The notes under the pieces are model-generated. The model did not search any database, was not told the origin of the DNA, and saw only the letters and a program-made list of their open reading frames with translations. Of a stretch of 58,272 nt of DNA, positions 35,513-44,972 are shown piece by piece. Both the position numbers and the translations under genes were made by a program. The stretch's first letter is position 1; each line of letters opens with the position of its first letter. This stretch comes from Woeseiaceae bacterium (lineage in GTDB: Bacteria > Pseudomonadota > Gammaproteobacteria > Steroidobacterales > Woeseiaceae): the NCBI GenBank assembly GCA_013001045.1, contig JABDNG010000123.1, positions 1 through 58,272 on the forward strand, in the 5' to 3' direction.

Positions 35513-37417
35513 ATGTGCGGAATCGTCGGTATCTGGGCGAAAAATTATGGCAAGGATCGCCTTCAGGGCGACCTTGAGAATGCGGTTGCATCTCTGCGAC
35601 ACCGAGGCCCGGATGACCGAGGCATCTGGATGAATGAGTCGGGGCTGGGGCTTGGTCACACCCGGCTATCCATTCTTGATCTCTCTCCTTCCGGCCATCA
35701 GCCGATGGTTTCGACAGACGGACGTCACGTTATTGTCTTCAATGGGGAAATCTACAACTTTGCCGAAATTCGGCAGAAGCTTGCATCTGCAGGGCACACG
35801 TTCATCGGCAGTGGTGACACCGAAGTAATGCTTCACGCATTCAAGGAATGGGGATCTGATGCGATCAAACAATTCATCGGAATGTTCGCGATCGCGCTCT
35901 GGGATGAACAGGAGCAAACCTTAGAACTTTATCGAGACCGGGTTGGCGTAAAGCCCCTGTATTTCGGCTGGGACGGAAATAATTTATGTTTTGCTTCCGA
36001 ACTCAAGGCCCTGCGAGCTTTCCGACATTGGGCTCCGGAGATCGACCAGCAATCGTTGGGCGAGTTCCTCCAATACGGGTATGTCCCGGACGATCGCAGC
36101 ATATACAAGGATGTCCACAAACTGAGGCCCGGCCACCGGCTGAGATTTAAGGCGAGACAGCAGCCGGCCGTCGAACCATACTGGTCGGTGGTTGACGCTC
36201 TGGACAGTCCCCTCAAGGGCAGCGACCGGGAGATCGAGGCAGAGCTTGAGGCATTGCTCATCGACGCGTTCCAGTATCGCATGGTCTCTGACGTTCCGGT
36301 TGGAGTTTATCTGTCAGGAGGTATCGATTCGTCGCTGGTCACCGCGATGCTCGCAAAGCACCATGATCAAGAAATTCGAACCTTCACTATCGGATTTACG
36401 GAAGAGAGTCACGATGAATCGCGGTGGGCCCGCAAAGTAGCAGATCATTGCGGTACAGATCATACCGAGTATATTCTCGAGCCTCGCGAGGCACTCGACA
36501 TTGCCCGTGACTGGGGCAGCTTATTCGATGAGCCATTCGCTGATTCATCCAGCATCCCGACATTGCTCGTTTCACGGCTCGCAAGCCAGGAGGTGAAAGT
36601 CGTTCTTTCCGCCGACGGTGGCGACGAGTTGTTCAGCGGCTACAACACCTATGCCACCGCGCTGGACAGAATTGACAGGCTGACTCGAATCCCGAAATGG
36701 ATTCAGCGCGCTTCACGAACGGGCCTGGACCTGCTTTCGCCAAGATTCGTTGACACGATGCTTTCCGGAATCCACTTTCCTGATACGAAACGGGACGCCC
36801 TCGTGCGAAGTATTCGTGAGTTCCGAGAGATGCTCAAGGACCCAACGCCTGGCGGGCTCATGAACAATCTGATGTCCCATTGGTATCCAGACCAAATCAA
36901 CAGCCTGCTCGGACACTACGACCGTCCTGAATCGAGCGGTATCTCATATGCGGCAGATCCAGCGATCCAGATCAGTCTCCGGGATTTTCATCACTATTTG
37001 CCCGGTGACATCCTCACCAAGGTAGACCGAACTACCATGGCTGTCAGTATCGAAGGTCGAGAACCACTATTGGATCATCGCCTGGCGGAGTTCGCGTTCC
37101 GCCTTCCCTCGCACTTGCGGCAGGGCGAGCTGGGAACGAAGCACATACTCAGGAAAATCCTCTACCGTTATGTCCCTCGAGAATTCGTGGACCGCCCCAA
37201 AAAAGGTTTCTCCATTCCCAAGCATGCCTGGCTCGAGAGCGACCTTAGGGAATTGGTCGGCGACTTCCTGTCACCGGAGCGCATTCGGAGTGCTGGCATT
37301 ATGGATCCGCGTCTGGTCAGTCGAGTGATCAGCGATTTTTACGGGGGCAACAAATCCCTGGCAAATCCCCTGTGGTTCCTACTGACCTTCGAAATGTGGA
37401 GGAATCGCTGGGCTTGA
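35513..37417 (+). CDS. asnB: Asparagine synthase-type amidotransferase 4
   Basis: A 634-residue AsnB family protein: MCGIVG start (Cys2), RHRGPDD, NGEIYN, SGGIDSS at residues 268-274, and LSADGGDELFSGYN in the synthetase domain. All catalytic motifs are present. It is an isolated plus-strand gene between the methyltransferase pseudogene and the kinase-methyltransferase fusion, which points the opposite way. It is the fourth such enzyme in the window and, like the others, is likely to amidate a carboxyl sugar; the acceptor is unknown. Confidence 0.9.
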   Translation: MCGIVGIWAKNYGKDRLQGDLENAVASLRHRGPDDRGIWMNESGLGLGHTRLSILDLSPSGHQPMVSTDGRHVIVFNGEIYNFAEIRQKLASAGHTFIGSGDTEVMLHAFKEWGSDAIKQFIGMFAIALWDEQEQTLELYRDRVGVKPLYFGWDGNNLCFASELKALRAFRHWAPEIDQQSLGEFLQYGYVPDDRSIYKDVHKLRPGHRLRFKARQQPAVEPYWSVVDALDSPLKGSDREIEAELEALLIDAFQYRMVSDVPVGVYLSGGIDSSLVTAMLAKHHDQEIRTFTIGFTEESHDESRWARKVADHCGTDHTEYILEPREALDIARDWGSLFDEPFADSSSIPTLLVSRLASQEVKVVLSADGGDELFSGYNTYATALDRIDRLTRIPKWIQRASRTGLDLLSPRFVDTMLSGIHFPDTKRDALVRSIREFREMLKDPTPGGLMNNLMSHWYPDQINSLLGHYDRPESSGISYAADPAIQISLRDFHHYLPGDILTKVDRTTMAVSIEGREPLLDHRLAEFAFRLPSHLRQGELGTKHILRKILYRYVPREFVDRPKKGFSIPKHAWLESDLRELVGDFLSPERIRSAGIMDPRLVSRVISDFYGGNKSLANPLWFLLTFEMWRNRWA

Positions 37418-37484
37418 ACGGATTCGATCATGAACAATGACCCCATCCGATATTGCGCACTGTCACTCGCGGGTAATCCTGCAA

Positions 37485-39122
37485 TCAGCGCGGCTGACGA
37501 CCGATCAGCAACGGTCGCTCATAGCCCGATGGCGAAATCACTTCAATGTCGCTGAAATTCGCGTCCGAAAGGATTTTTCGGGCATACTCGACAGATGCTT
37601 TCTCGTAGGTATCCGGATCAGATCTTCCGATTCGGCGCGACGTATTGCATTGAAGTACGAAGGTGTCGGTGATCGTCGACAAATGGCGAGCTATCGCGGC
37701 AATGTCGTCGCGATCAAGGTAGTAGATACAGCACAGCGCCATTACGAAGTCGAATTTTCCCAAGTCCATCCTGATGATGTCCATCATATTCGAGTGCAGA
37801 TATTGGAAGTCGTAATTCGCATTATCAGAATACTCGAAAGCTGCGCGTAAAAACTCCCCTTGCTCGAAGAATTTGTCGTCGAGTTCGACGCCCAGAACTT
37901 CGCGCGCACCGTTGCGCAGCAATTGTAGCGAGTTGAATGCGTTATTCGCGCCGAGGTCGAGGACCCTCGCTCCCTGCAGCGGCGGTAAGGCATGCTTCAG
38001 TAGAAAGCGCCAGCGGCCATAGCCGTTGCTGTTATCCCACAGATTGCCGATCGAAACGCCCGCAGCGAAGCAAGCCGGCGCATAGACCTCGCTTTCTGGA
38101 ATCGCTATCGCTCGCTCGCGAAGCGAGTCTGTCGTCAGCTTATTTGTCCCGAAGTGCAAATTAAATTTCTCGATGTCGCAATCCGCCAGGCGCCGGAAGG
38201 CACGATCTCCCAGTTTCGGATGATAGGAGGCACTATTGAAATCGATGACATACGGTTTGCCGGAGTCCTTCTCGATAACCACGTTGCCGAATTTAATGTC
38301 GCCCCATACGATGCGCTGGCTGTGCATAATCCGAAGCTGGCGAAAGAGATCCTCGATAAATGCATCGTCGACGACAGTTGCAAGTCGCGTTCGCCCTTCT
38401 TGAATTCGCGCTAGACGCCTCTCCTCGGGGTCGACATTGGCGAGTTCGTGACGCTCAACGTCTCGGTCGCGCACGATGGCGCCACGGCGAGCGAGCGCTT
38501 CGCGAAGGACGGTGCCCGCGACGTACGACATTTCGATCTGCAAGCGGTCGAAATCGATATCGAGAAGGGCGGGCACATTACAATTCGCACGAGCGAGCGT
38601 GTCGAGAGCATGGACCTCTGTAAGAAATGCCTGCTGATTGCCGCGATAATCTTTACGTACCGCAAGTATTCCATTTCGAGCGACCAGAGTCAGTCCGAAA
38701 CGTTTTCTGGGAACAAAGTTCTCCGGGGTGACCGTGGCAATGTCCTCCAGCGCACCCACATCCGATCGCAAAAATCCGTCCTGATCAAATTCACCAACTT
38801 CCAGTACCGATGCCGCAGCGATTTCCGCCGATTTCGCATCGTCCGCGTTAAGTACGTCTGTTTCTGCGCGATAGCCACTTTGCCCATGCGTCAACATCGC
38901 ATCCCGATTCTCGCGAAGACCGCTCAGCGCCGCTGAATCGGACGACGAGAACATCATCCGAATGCGATTATGAATGATCACTCGGGGCGCGCTTAGGCGG
39001 GTCGCGAACCGCTCCCAGTAGACATCACGCGCAGTGGCTAGCGCGTTGGCGATCCCTATGTGGCGTACAGATAAGACAATTCTGACTATTCCACGCAGGC
39101 GCGGAAAATTCGAAGTAGACAT
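37485..39122 (-). CDS. Kinase-methyltransferase fusion protein
   Basis: The 545-residue protein joins two enzymes. Residues about 135-320 form a protein-kinase-like fold: lysine in AVRKD (K157), glutamate E169, catalytic loop IVWGDIKFGNV (D275, N280) and metal-binding DFN (D294), in the style of LPS kinases (WaaP/RIO-like). Residues about 380-545 form a class I methyltransferase with VLDLGANNAFNSLQLL as motif I and VELDD as the acidic second strand. The first 130 residues show no clear domain. It probably phosphorylates and methylates a sugar or a lipid carrier. The 380 bases before the sulfotransferase stop contain no other clear gene. Confidence 0.8.
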   Translation of the reverse strand: MSTSNFPRLRGIVRIVLSVRHIGIANALATARDVYWERFATRLSAPRVIIHNRIRMMFSSSDSAALSGLRENRDAMLTHGQSGYRAETDVLNADDAKSAEIAAASVLEVGEFDQDGFLRSDVGALEDIATVTPENFVPRKRFGLTLVARNGILAVRKDYRGNQQAFLTEVHALDTLARANCNVPALLDIDFDRLQIEMSYVAGTVLREALARRGAIVRDRDVERHELANVDPEERRLARIQEGRTRLATVVDDAFIEDLFRQLRIMHSQRIVWGDIKFGNVVIEKDSGKPYVIDFNSASYHPKLGDRAFRRLADCDIEKFNLHFGTNKLTTDSLRERAIAIPESEVYAPACFAAGVSIGNLWDNSNGYGRWRFLLKHALPPLQGARVLDLGANNAFNSLQLLRNGAREVLGVELDDKFFEQGEFLRAAFEYSDNANYDFQYLHSNMMDIIRMDLGKFDFVMALCCIYYLDRDDIAAIARHLSTITDTFVLQCNTSRRIGRSDPDTYEKASVEYARKILSDANFSDIEVISPSGYERPLLIGRQPR

Positions 39123-39502
39123 AACGACTCAATGATATCAACTAGTTGGCGTGTCGCATGAACGACGGTTGCCGTCCATACAACGAGAATATCATAGCAT
39201 GCTTCCGAACTTTTTCAGCAGTAATGACAGCGTCACCCGCACGGACCTATCATTTGGATCCCTTGGGCCGACCCGCCGCAACCAACTTACATTCAATAAT
39301 TTCAGCATGTCCTGAGACCTCGTTATTCAATGTGAATTTCTCCATGACTTGTTGCTACTCAATGAATTTTCGCCTGATATTTCAAATGGCAATTGACGGA
39401 AGGGTGCATGCGGTAAAATGATTGGATAACTCGAGATACCTGTATCAACGAGGCTTACTTTCGATTGCTAACGTGGCAGTACTCAAGACTAAACCAGGCG
39501 AA
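39123..39502. other. 380-bp gap, no gene recognised
   Basis: On the minus strand a 31-codon frame (MEKFTLNNEVSG... ending GRPKGSK) is open but matches nothing I know. No RNA gene, terminator or clear promoter is seen. It may be leftover from a lost gene. Confidence 0.4.
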
Positions 39503-40405
39503 CTAAATATACCCGAAGTGTTTCATGCTCGGACCAGCAGACTCTAGAAAACTCTCTCTAATTTCCTTGTGTTCACTCATATACTCTACTTGTTCCATAT
39601 TCATTTTGGGAGTTACAACTTCAGCGAATTCGTTCCATGAGTACCATTGTAATTCCGTCGCCTCACCACCGGTTCGCTCAGTGGATCCTTTTCCTTTATT
39701 GATAACCAGTCGAAATTTCTCGACCAACGATTTGTCGAGATCTGCCAACTCAAAAACCGTTGCCGATGCTTGCGCGGTATCAGAAACAATATCTTCATAC
39801 TTCACCAGGTGGAAATTGGGATACTCTTCTGCGTCTCGAATCATTCTTTCACAAACGGCTTTATAAAGTGCCCCCACTTCATGTGCCGGTTTTCCCCACC
39901 GACGAATATGACTCTCACAAATAGCGAATCCGTTTCTGACCAGACCAAAAAAGGTCGCGTCCGGATACATCTTGGCGAATTCCACAGTCAGGAAGGCCAG
40001 ACCATTCAGATTCTTACAGAGGAGCCTGGATCGTAGAATTTCATCGTTAGAATACTTGACGGCTTCCGACTTAAATAAGTTCTGTGTTTGCCCCAGCGCT
40101 TGGCACTTGTCGTCAAACAATACTCTATCTATAGTGCGTCTACTAAACGCCGAAAACGCTCGACGTGGCTTCAAGCTTCGGATTGAAAAGACATCTTGTC
40201 GCTGCGCAATAGCCACAGGTGCGTATCGCAAAAGTTTTGTCACGCGCGTATGAAAATTCTCATCGGGCTTGCCGTGGAATACTTGTTGTGTTTCGCCACG
40301 CGGGGAACAGACATCCGGGTGCGAGCGCAAAATGTTAAGCAGAATACTGGAACCACCTCTTCCGAATCCGACTATGAAGATCGGTCTCTGGTTCAGCATT
40401 GTCAT
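39503..40405 (-). CDS. Sulfotransferase
   Basis: A 300-residue protein with the 5'-phosphosulfate loop GFGRGGSSILLNILRSHP near residue 13, and the later LVKYEDIVSDTAQASATVFE segment that matches the downstream end of the cofactor site. Such enzymes move sulfate from PAPS to a hydroxyl or amine of a sugar. It is cytoplasmic with no membrane span. It is coupled to the GT4 upstream by a four-base ATGA overlap. Sulfation would make the EPS acidic. No PAPS synthesis genes lie in the window. Confidence 0.85.
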   Translation of the reverse strand: MTMLNQRPIFIVGFGRGGSSILLNILRSHPDVCSPRGETQQVFHGKPDENFHTRVTKLLRYAPVAIAQRQDVFSIRSLKPRRAFSAFSRRTIDRVLFDDKCQALGQTQNLFKSEAVKYSNDEILRSRLLCKNLNGLAFLTVEFAKMYPDATFFGLVRNGFAICESHIRRWGKPAHEVGALYKAVCERMIRDAEEYPNFHLVKYEDIVSDTAQASATVFELADLDKSLVEKFRLVINKGKGSTERTGGEATELQWYSWNEFAEVVTPKMNMEQVEYMSEHKEIRESFLESAGPSMKHFGYI

Positions 40406-41595
40406 AAATCTCTAGATCGTTCAATTGTGTGCATTGTAGTTATCAGAACACGCTCGCTCCCCGCCACCATCTTTTCGAACGTAAATTCTTCGGAAACTTT
40501 TCGCTCTGCAGACTGACCCATCCTGGCTGCCTCCGAGTCATTTTCCACAACAGACTGTATACAGGTGGCCAAAGCCGATGAATCCCCGACCGGAAAAAGA
40601 AGACCGGTTTCTCCATCAATTATCGCCTCTGGCAAGCCACCTATTCTTGGCGCGATCATCGGAACTCCCAGAGCCATTGACTCAAGCATAGCCATTGAGA
40701 ACGTCTCGACCGCGGTAGAAGCAAGTACCGTGGCGTTGCTTGCAACAATAAGAGGGCGAGTATCCGGGATATTGCCGAGGAACCTAGTGCGATTCGTTAG
40801 TCCGGCCGCTTCTGCGTAGGCTTCCATCTCTGGCCGCAGATCGCCATCACCAGCAAAAACCAAGCACGTATTCTCATGATTCCTTGAAAACGCGTCGATA
40901 AGGAGCTTATGCCCCTTTTCCGGGCGAAAACCTGCAATGCAGGAAATTACAAAAGTATCCGCCGATATACTCAAATCGGCTCGCAACTGACGCGCCTGCT
41001 CAGCAAAATCAACGCGACGGAAACTCTCCGGGGACACCCCATTATGTACCACGGTTGAGGTACGCAATAGCTCCGGATACTTCTTAATCCAATGATCTCG
41101 CTGGTGTTCGCACACGAAGACTACGGCGGGCAGGCGGCGTAGCATTCTCCGGTACACCAATCGGCCGTGCATCTCCTGCTTTGGCCCACGGTTGATGGTC
41201 GTATGAATTGCAGCGACGACCGGTGGCTTGCTGTCAGATAGTTTCGCTGCAAGCCACGCAACCAGCGTCGCGAATTCCATAACACCTTGCACGACGTTAA
41301 TCCCTTCCCTGTCGATAATCCCGGCGACCTTGCTAATCAAAGACAGGTCAAATTTGAACTTGCGTTGCACGTGGTGAAACTGGACCTCGTCAGACAAGCG
41401 GCCCCGCTGATCAATCTGTGGCTCGAAGCTGCATAGGTGGATTGTATGGCCCCTGGCCGCCAGGCCGTTGGCAAGGTCCACGGCCTGCGTCTCGGCGCCA
41501 GCACGTATCAATGATGGCACGACCAAAAGGCACCTCATCCTATTTCTTGGATTCTTTGATTGCGGGTCCATCTGGATACTTCCATCATCATTCAT
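40402..41595 (-). CDS. Glycosyltransferase family 4
   Basis: A 397-residue GT-B enzyme. After a short polar leader comes RMRCLLVVPSLIRAGAETQA, the glycine-rich acceptor loop. The donor domain has SCIAGFRPEKGHKLLIDAF and STAVETFSMAMLESMALG, the E-x7-E motif. It starts immediately after the stop of the GT4 upstream (41598-41596) and overlaps the sulfotransferase start, so the three form one unit. It probably adds a residue that the sulfotransferase may then modify. Confidence 0.85.
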   Translation of the reverse strand: MNDDGSIQMDPQSKNPRNRMRCLLVVPSLIRAGAETQAVDLANGLAARGHTIHLCSFEPQIDQRGRLSDEVQFHHVQRKFKFDLSLISKVAGIIDREGINVVQGVMEFATLVAWLAAKLSDSKPPVVAAIHTTINRGPKQEMHGRLVYRRMLRRLPAVVFVCEHQRDHWIKKYPELLRTSTVVHNGVSPESFRRVDFAEQARQLRADLSISADTFVISCIAGFRPEKGHKLLIDAFSRNHENTCLVFAGDGDLRPEMEAYAEAAGLTNRTRFLGNIPDTRPLIVASNATVLASTAVETFSMAMLESMALGVPMIAPRIGGLPEAIIDGETGLLFPVGDSSALATCIQSVVENDSEAARMGQSAERKVSEEFTFEKMVAGSERVLITTMHTIERSRDL

Positions 41596-42726
41596 TCAGG
41601 CGTACCTCGTGACTAATTCACCGAAGAATTCTTCATAAAGATCAAGTACTCGCTCAGGCGAGTGGTTGCTCGCGAAATATCTTCGGCACTTTTCCCCCTC
41701 CGAAGTTCGTTCAGTATTATTCCGTAGCCACGCGGCCACACAGTCCGCCATCTCCTCAACCGTATTAACCTGGCGGCCCAACGGATCTCCTTCGGCACGC
41801 GCTCCGCTGTCAACGAAAGATACGGTAGGAATACCGCGCGACCAAGCTTGTAGAAAGGTATTCGGAAAACCCTCGCTGTCTGACGTGTTGACAAATATCG
41901 AAGCCTCGTCAAAGTGACCCTCAACCTTTGAAAAAGGTACGAACCCAAGAAACTCGACATTTGGAATCGTTTCCGCACGCGCCTTGATCGAATCGAATAA
42001 TTGTGCCTCTCCAATACCGGGCCCACCTATCATTTGAAAACGATAAGCCGGCAGCGCCTCCGCAACGTCAAGAAATAACTCTGGCCTTTTGAGTTTTCTA
42101 ATTGTCGACACCCAAAGAACGTGTCGGTTAGCGGACGCGGCTTGATTCGCAGCAGCCGCGTAGCAATTCGGAATCTGCGTAGAATCTCGCTCGAAATTAA
42201 GGCGACAAAGGCGTGCCTGCTCTTCGTTCTGCGTTAGTATCCTGGCAACGTGCCGCAATCCATACTCGTAAATCCAGCGATCTCTCGCGTATCGAATTCT
42301 AGGTGTTTTTCGCTCAAAATCAGGATTTCCTGCCGCCGCAAACACAGACTTTTTGGCATGCCGACGCGCAAATGCCGCGACAACTCCAGTAAGCATCCCC
42401 GCCGCGCGCTGGTAGTAGATATCCGCATCGCAACGCTTGAGACAGCTCCAGATGCTCGCAAGCCGTGGCCAGACAAACCGCAGAATCGGAATCCCCTCAT
42501 CAGGCCTGCAAGCCCGAAATACCTTGACGCCATCAATCTCGACCCGGTCTTGCTGGCCGAAGTTGAGACAAATCATGGATACCGGGTAGCCGCGTGCCGC
42601 GAGACCTTTGGCTATCGTGACCTGTTGTAGCTCCGCTCCGCCTATCACAGGAGTCTCTTCGTCCCTGGCGAGCAACGGAAACGCATTTGGCGCTACAAAA
42701 CAGATACTTGGACGTCGATCACTCAT
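41596..42726 (-). CDS. Glycosyltransferase family 4
   Basis: A 376-residue GT-B enzyme. The N-terminus PSICFVAPNAFPLLA and the loop PVIGGAELQQVTIA form the acceptor side; VSTIRKLKRPELFLDVAE opens the donor domain; SDSEGFPNTFLQAWSRG carries the donor motif with the second glutamate replaced by glutamine (E-x7-Q). It lies 8 bases after the P-loop kinase gene and directly before the next GT4. The E-to-Q change is seen in some GT4 enzymes and need not abolish activity. Confidence 0.85.
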   Translation of the reverse strand: MSDRRPSICFVAPNAFPLLARDEETPVIGGAELQQVTIAKGLAARGYPVSMICLNFGQQDRVEIDGVKVFRACRPDEGIPILRFVWPRLASIWSCLKRCDADIYYQRAAGMLTGVVAAFARRHAKKSVFAAAGNPDFERKTPRIRYARDRWIYEYGLRHVARILTQNEEQARLCRLNFERDSTQIPNCYAAAANQAASANRHVLWVSTIRKLKRPELFLDVAEALPAYRFQMIGGPGIGEAQLFDSIKARAETIPNVEFLGFVPFSKVEGHFDEASIFVNTSDSEGFPNTFLQAWSRGIPTVSFVDSGARAEGDPLGRQVNTVEEMADCVAAWLRNNTERTSEGEKCRRYFASNHSPERVLDLYEEFFGELVTRYA

Positions 42727-42734
42727 GTCGCGAT

Positions 42735-43385
42735 TCAGCCGTGCGAGCGTTCGGCGGATTTCAAGGCAGCGACGATATCCGCTACGGCAACCTCGCCACC
42801 CTCTTCTTCTGCATTGACCCGAACCACCCGCATTGGAGGGTGCAAAGATTGCTTGATGCGTGCCATCACTTCAATCATCTCAGTAATGATTTCTACGTCG
42901 GCCCTGACAGATTTGCGGGTGAAATGGTCGTTGGGTCTGTTTCTTGCGGACCTCCTGGCAAAGGCCGTCTGTGCACTGACCTCAACAACAATGACAACGT
43001 CAGGTGGCTTGATCCTCCGGAACAACATATCTGCAAGCTGGTCCATTTCGAGCCCTCTGCTGTTCCTGTAGAGCGAGATTATTTTGTGGAATAGCCCTTC
43101 GCAGGTTATCTGTATGCCTCCGGCTTGCTCGCATAATTCGCGCCTTATGCTGTAACTGGCTATTACAGCAAAAGCGCGCTTGGCACGAAACAGCGTTATC
43201 GGTCTCGTCATCACACTCAAGTAGACCGCCCTTGTCGCCAAAAAAAGATTTCGTGGGGCGGCCTTATGGATCTGAATAAGGTCGAAGTTTTGGGCGGCCA
43301 GTCCTTCGTCCTTCAGGGTGCCACGCACCCGTTCAGACAAAAACGTCTTTCCCGCGCCAGCGGCACCGATGAACTCAACCAGCAT
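42735..43385 (-). CDS. P-loop kinase-like protein
   Basis: A 216-residue protein with Walker A (EFIGAAGAGKTFLS) at the N-terminus and PDVVIVVEVSAQTAFARR, which looks like Walker B plus a lid in thymidylate- or dTMP-kinase-like proteins. It has no membrane span. Its place at the head of the GT4-GT4-sulfotransferase run suggests phosphorylation of a sugar or of a small EPS precursor, or an APS-kinase-like role, but no specific motif confirms this. The target is unknown. Confidence 0.6.
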   Translation of the reverse strand: MLVEFIGAAGAGKTFLSERVRGTLKDEGLAAQNFDLIQIHKAAPRNLFLATRAVYLSVMTRPITLFRAKRAFAVIASYSIRRELCEQAGGIQITCEGLFHKIISLYRNSRGLEMDQLADMLFRRIKPPDVVIVVEVSAQTAFARRSARNRPNDHFTRKSVRADVEIITEMIEVMARIKQSLHPPMRVVRVNAEEEGGEVAVADIVAALKSAERSHG

Positions 43386-43517
43386 TCCGTCAGATCTCGC
43401 TTACTGCCTGCGAATTGCACGACGAACAACAAAGGGACTTGCCTACATATGGCAGTCGCCCCGTCGCCCGGCAACAGCTACACTTAGCGTCGTGTTCCAT
43501 GTGAGGGATTCAACACT

Positions 43518-44966
43518 ATGTCGGGACTAATGTCACGAGGCGTCATTCTAACTGCCTCCCGACTATCCAATTTCGCAATTCTTATGTTAAGCCCCTTACT
43601 GCTGGTACGCATCCTCGATGTCGCGGACTACGGCGCATACCAGGAGTTCATGATCTATGCGACGGTATTCACCACGATCTGTGGACTCGGAATCGATTCG
43701 AGCCTGACGTACTTTCTTCCGCGTTACCCAAACCAGGAGCGCGAGTATGTATCACAAAACTCCGCTCTGATCCTTGTCTACAGCTCCGTATGCCTAACTG
43801 TTTTTATAATTGCACGCAAAGCTTTCCTCGAAATCGCGAGCTACGATTTTGTTTTACCGCTAGCCACCTACGTCTTTTGCTTCGTAAATCTCAACTGGCT
43901 GGAGTATTTCTGGATCGCCAAGCGGAGGACCGACCTCGTTCTCTATTATTCGGCCGGCCGCCTGATATTGAGAGTCACTATCCTGCTTACTGTGGCGTAT
44001 GTTACCCGTGACGTGGAAAAAATTATATGGTCGGTTGCCGGCGCGGAAGCCCTGCGACTATCCCTCGTCGCCATTTACCTTTTGAAAGCGAACCTGCTGA
44101 CGGTCAGCATTAGTCCTGCGCGCATACGTCAGCAACTGCGATTCGCCGCTCCGGTCGGCCTGGCCGGGCTGATGCAGCAAGGTAGCCGGAATATCGGCAA
44201 GCTGTTTGTCGGTAGCGTGCTGGGACCGGTTGCGCTGGCGTATTATGCGGTTGCCAGTTACGTGTTGCCCATGGTCCTGGTCATTCGCGGCTCGATCGCG
44301 GATGTAGTCTTTCCGGAAATGGTGAGGACGAAGAGTAACGCACACGGCGCTTTGCGCCTTTGGCAACGTTCCAACATCGTGTTCTGCTTCCTCCTGTTTC
44401 CTCCGTTCGTGTTGTTGACGCACTACGCCGAGCTTTTCGTCACGACGCTATTCACGGAGGAATACAGACCCGCCGTACCCGTATTTCAGATTTATCTGCT
44501 CTGGCTAATCCGGCGCTGTTTCAATATGGACACGCTGCTTCGGACCAGGGGCAAGACTGGATTCATGCTCTCTGGAACCGGACTTTCCGTCATCATGAAC
44601 CTCGCGCTCATGGTCGTGTTATACAAGTGGCTGGGGCTTATCGGCCCGGCAATCGCTTACATAAGCGCGGAAGTCCTGCTCGAACTTTATTACGCGATTC
44701 TTGTTAAAAGAGAGTTCGGTCTAAGTGTTGGTACACTGGTGGATTGGAAAGGAATCTGGCGTGTCGGCGCCGGTTGCCTCGCAGGCATCCCACTGTTGTT
44801 CGTTGCCGATCAACTTCCCGGCCCGGAGCTCGCACGGGCGGCGGTCGCATCTCTTGCCTTTGTTGCTATCAGCTGGCTTGTGGCCTACCGTTTGGGCGTT
44901 ACCGATATCGGTCGCCTGGTGAGCTACGCGCGATCGATTGTCGGCAAATTCACACCGTTAAAATAA
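43518..44966 (+). CDS. wzx: Wzx-type polysaccharide flippase
   Basis: A 482-residue membrane protein with about 12-14 hydrophobic segments, in the MOP/Wzx family. It begins RGVILTASRLSNFAILMLSP and has the conserved loop FAAPVGLAGLMQQGSRNIGK near the middle. Wzx flips the undecaprenyl-linked repeat unit from the cytoplasmic to the periplasmic face. It ends 6 bases from the convergent polymerase gene. Some residues in mid-protein are basic, fitting an anionic cargo. Confidence 0.85.
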   Translation: MSGLMSRGVILTASRLSNFAILMLSPLLLVRILDVADYGAYQEFMIYATVFTTICGLGIDSSLTYFLPRYPNQEREYVSQNSALILVYSSVCLTVFIIARKAFLEIASYDFVLPLATYVFCFVNLNWLEYFWIAKRRTDLVLYYSAGRLILRVTILLTVAYVTRDVEKIIWSVAGAEALRLSLVAIYLLKANLLTVSISPARIRQQLRFAAPVGLAGLMQQGSRNIGKLFVGSVLGPVALAYYAVASYVLPMVLVIRGSIADVVFPEMVRTKSNAHGALRLWQRSNIVFCFLLFPPFVLLTHYAELFVTTLFTEEYRPAVPVFQIYLLWLIRRCFNMDTLLRTRGKTGFMLSGTGLSVIMNLALMVVLYKWLGLIGPAIAYISAEVLLELYYAILVKREFGLSVGTLVDWKGIWRVGAGCLAGIPLLFVADQLPGPELARAAVASLAFVAISWLVAYRLGVTDIGRLVSYARSIVGKFTPLK

Positions 44967-44972
44967 ACAGGA

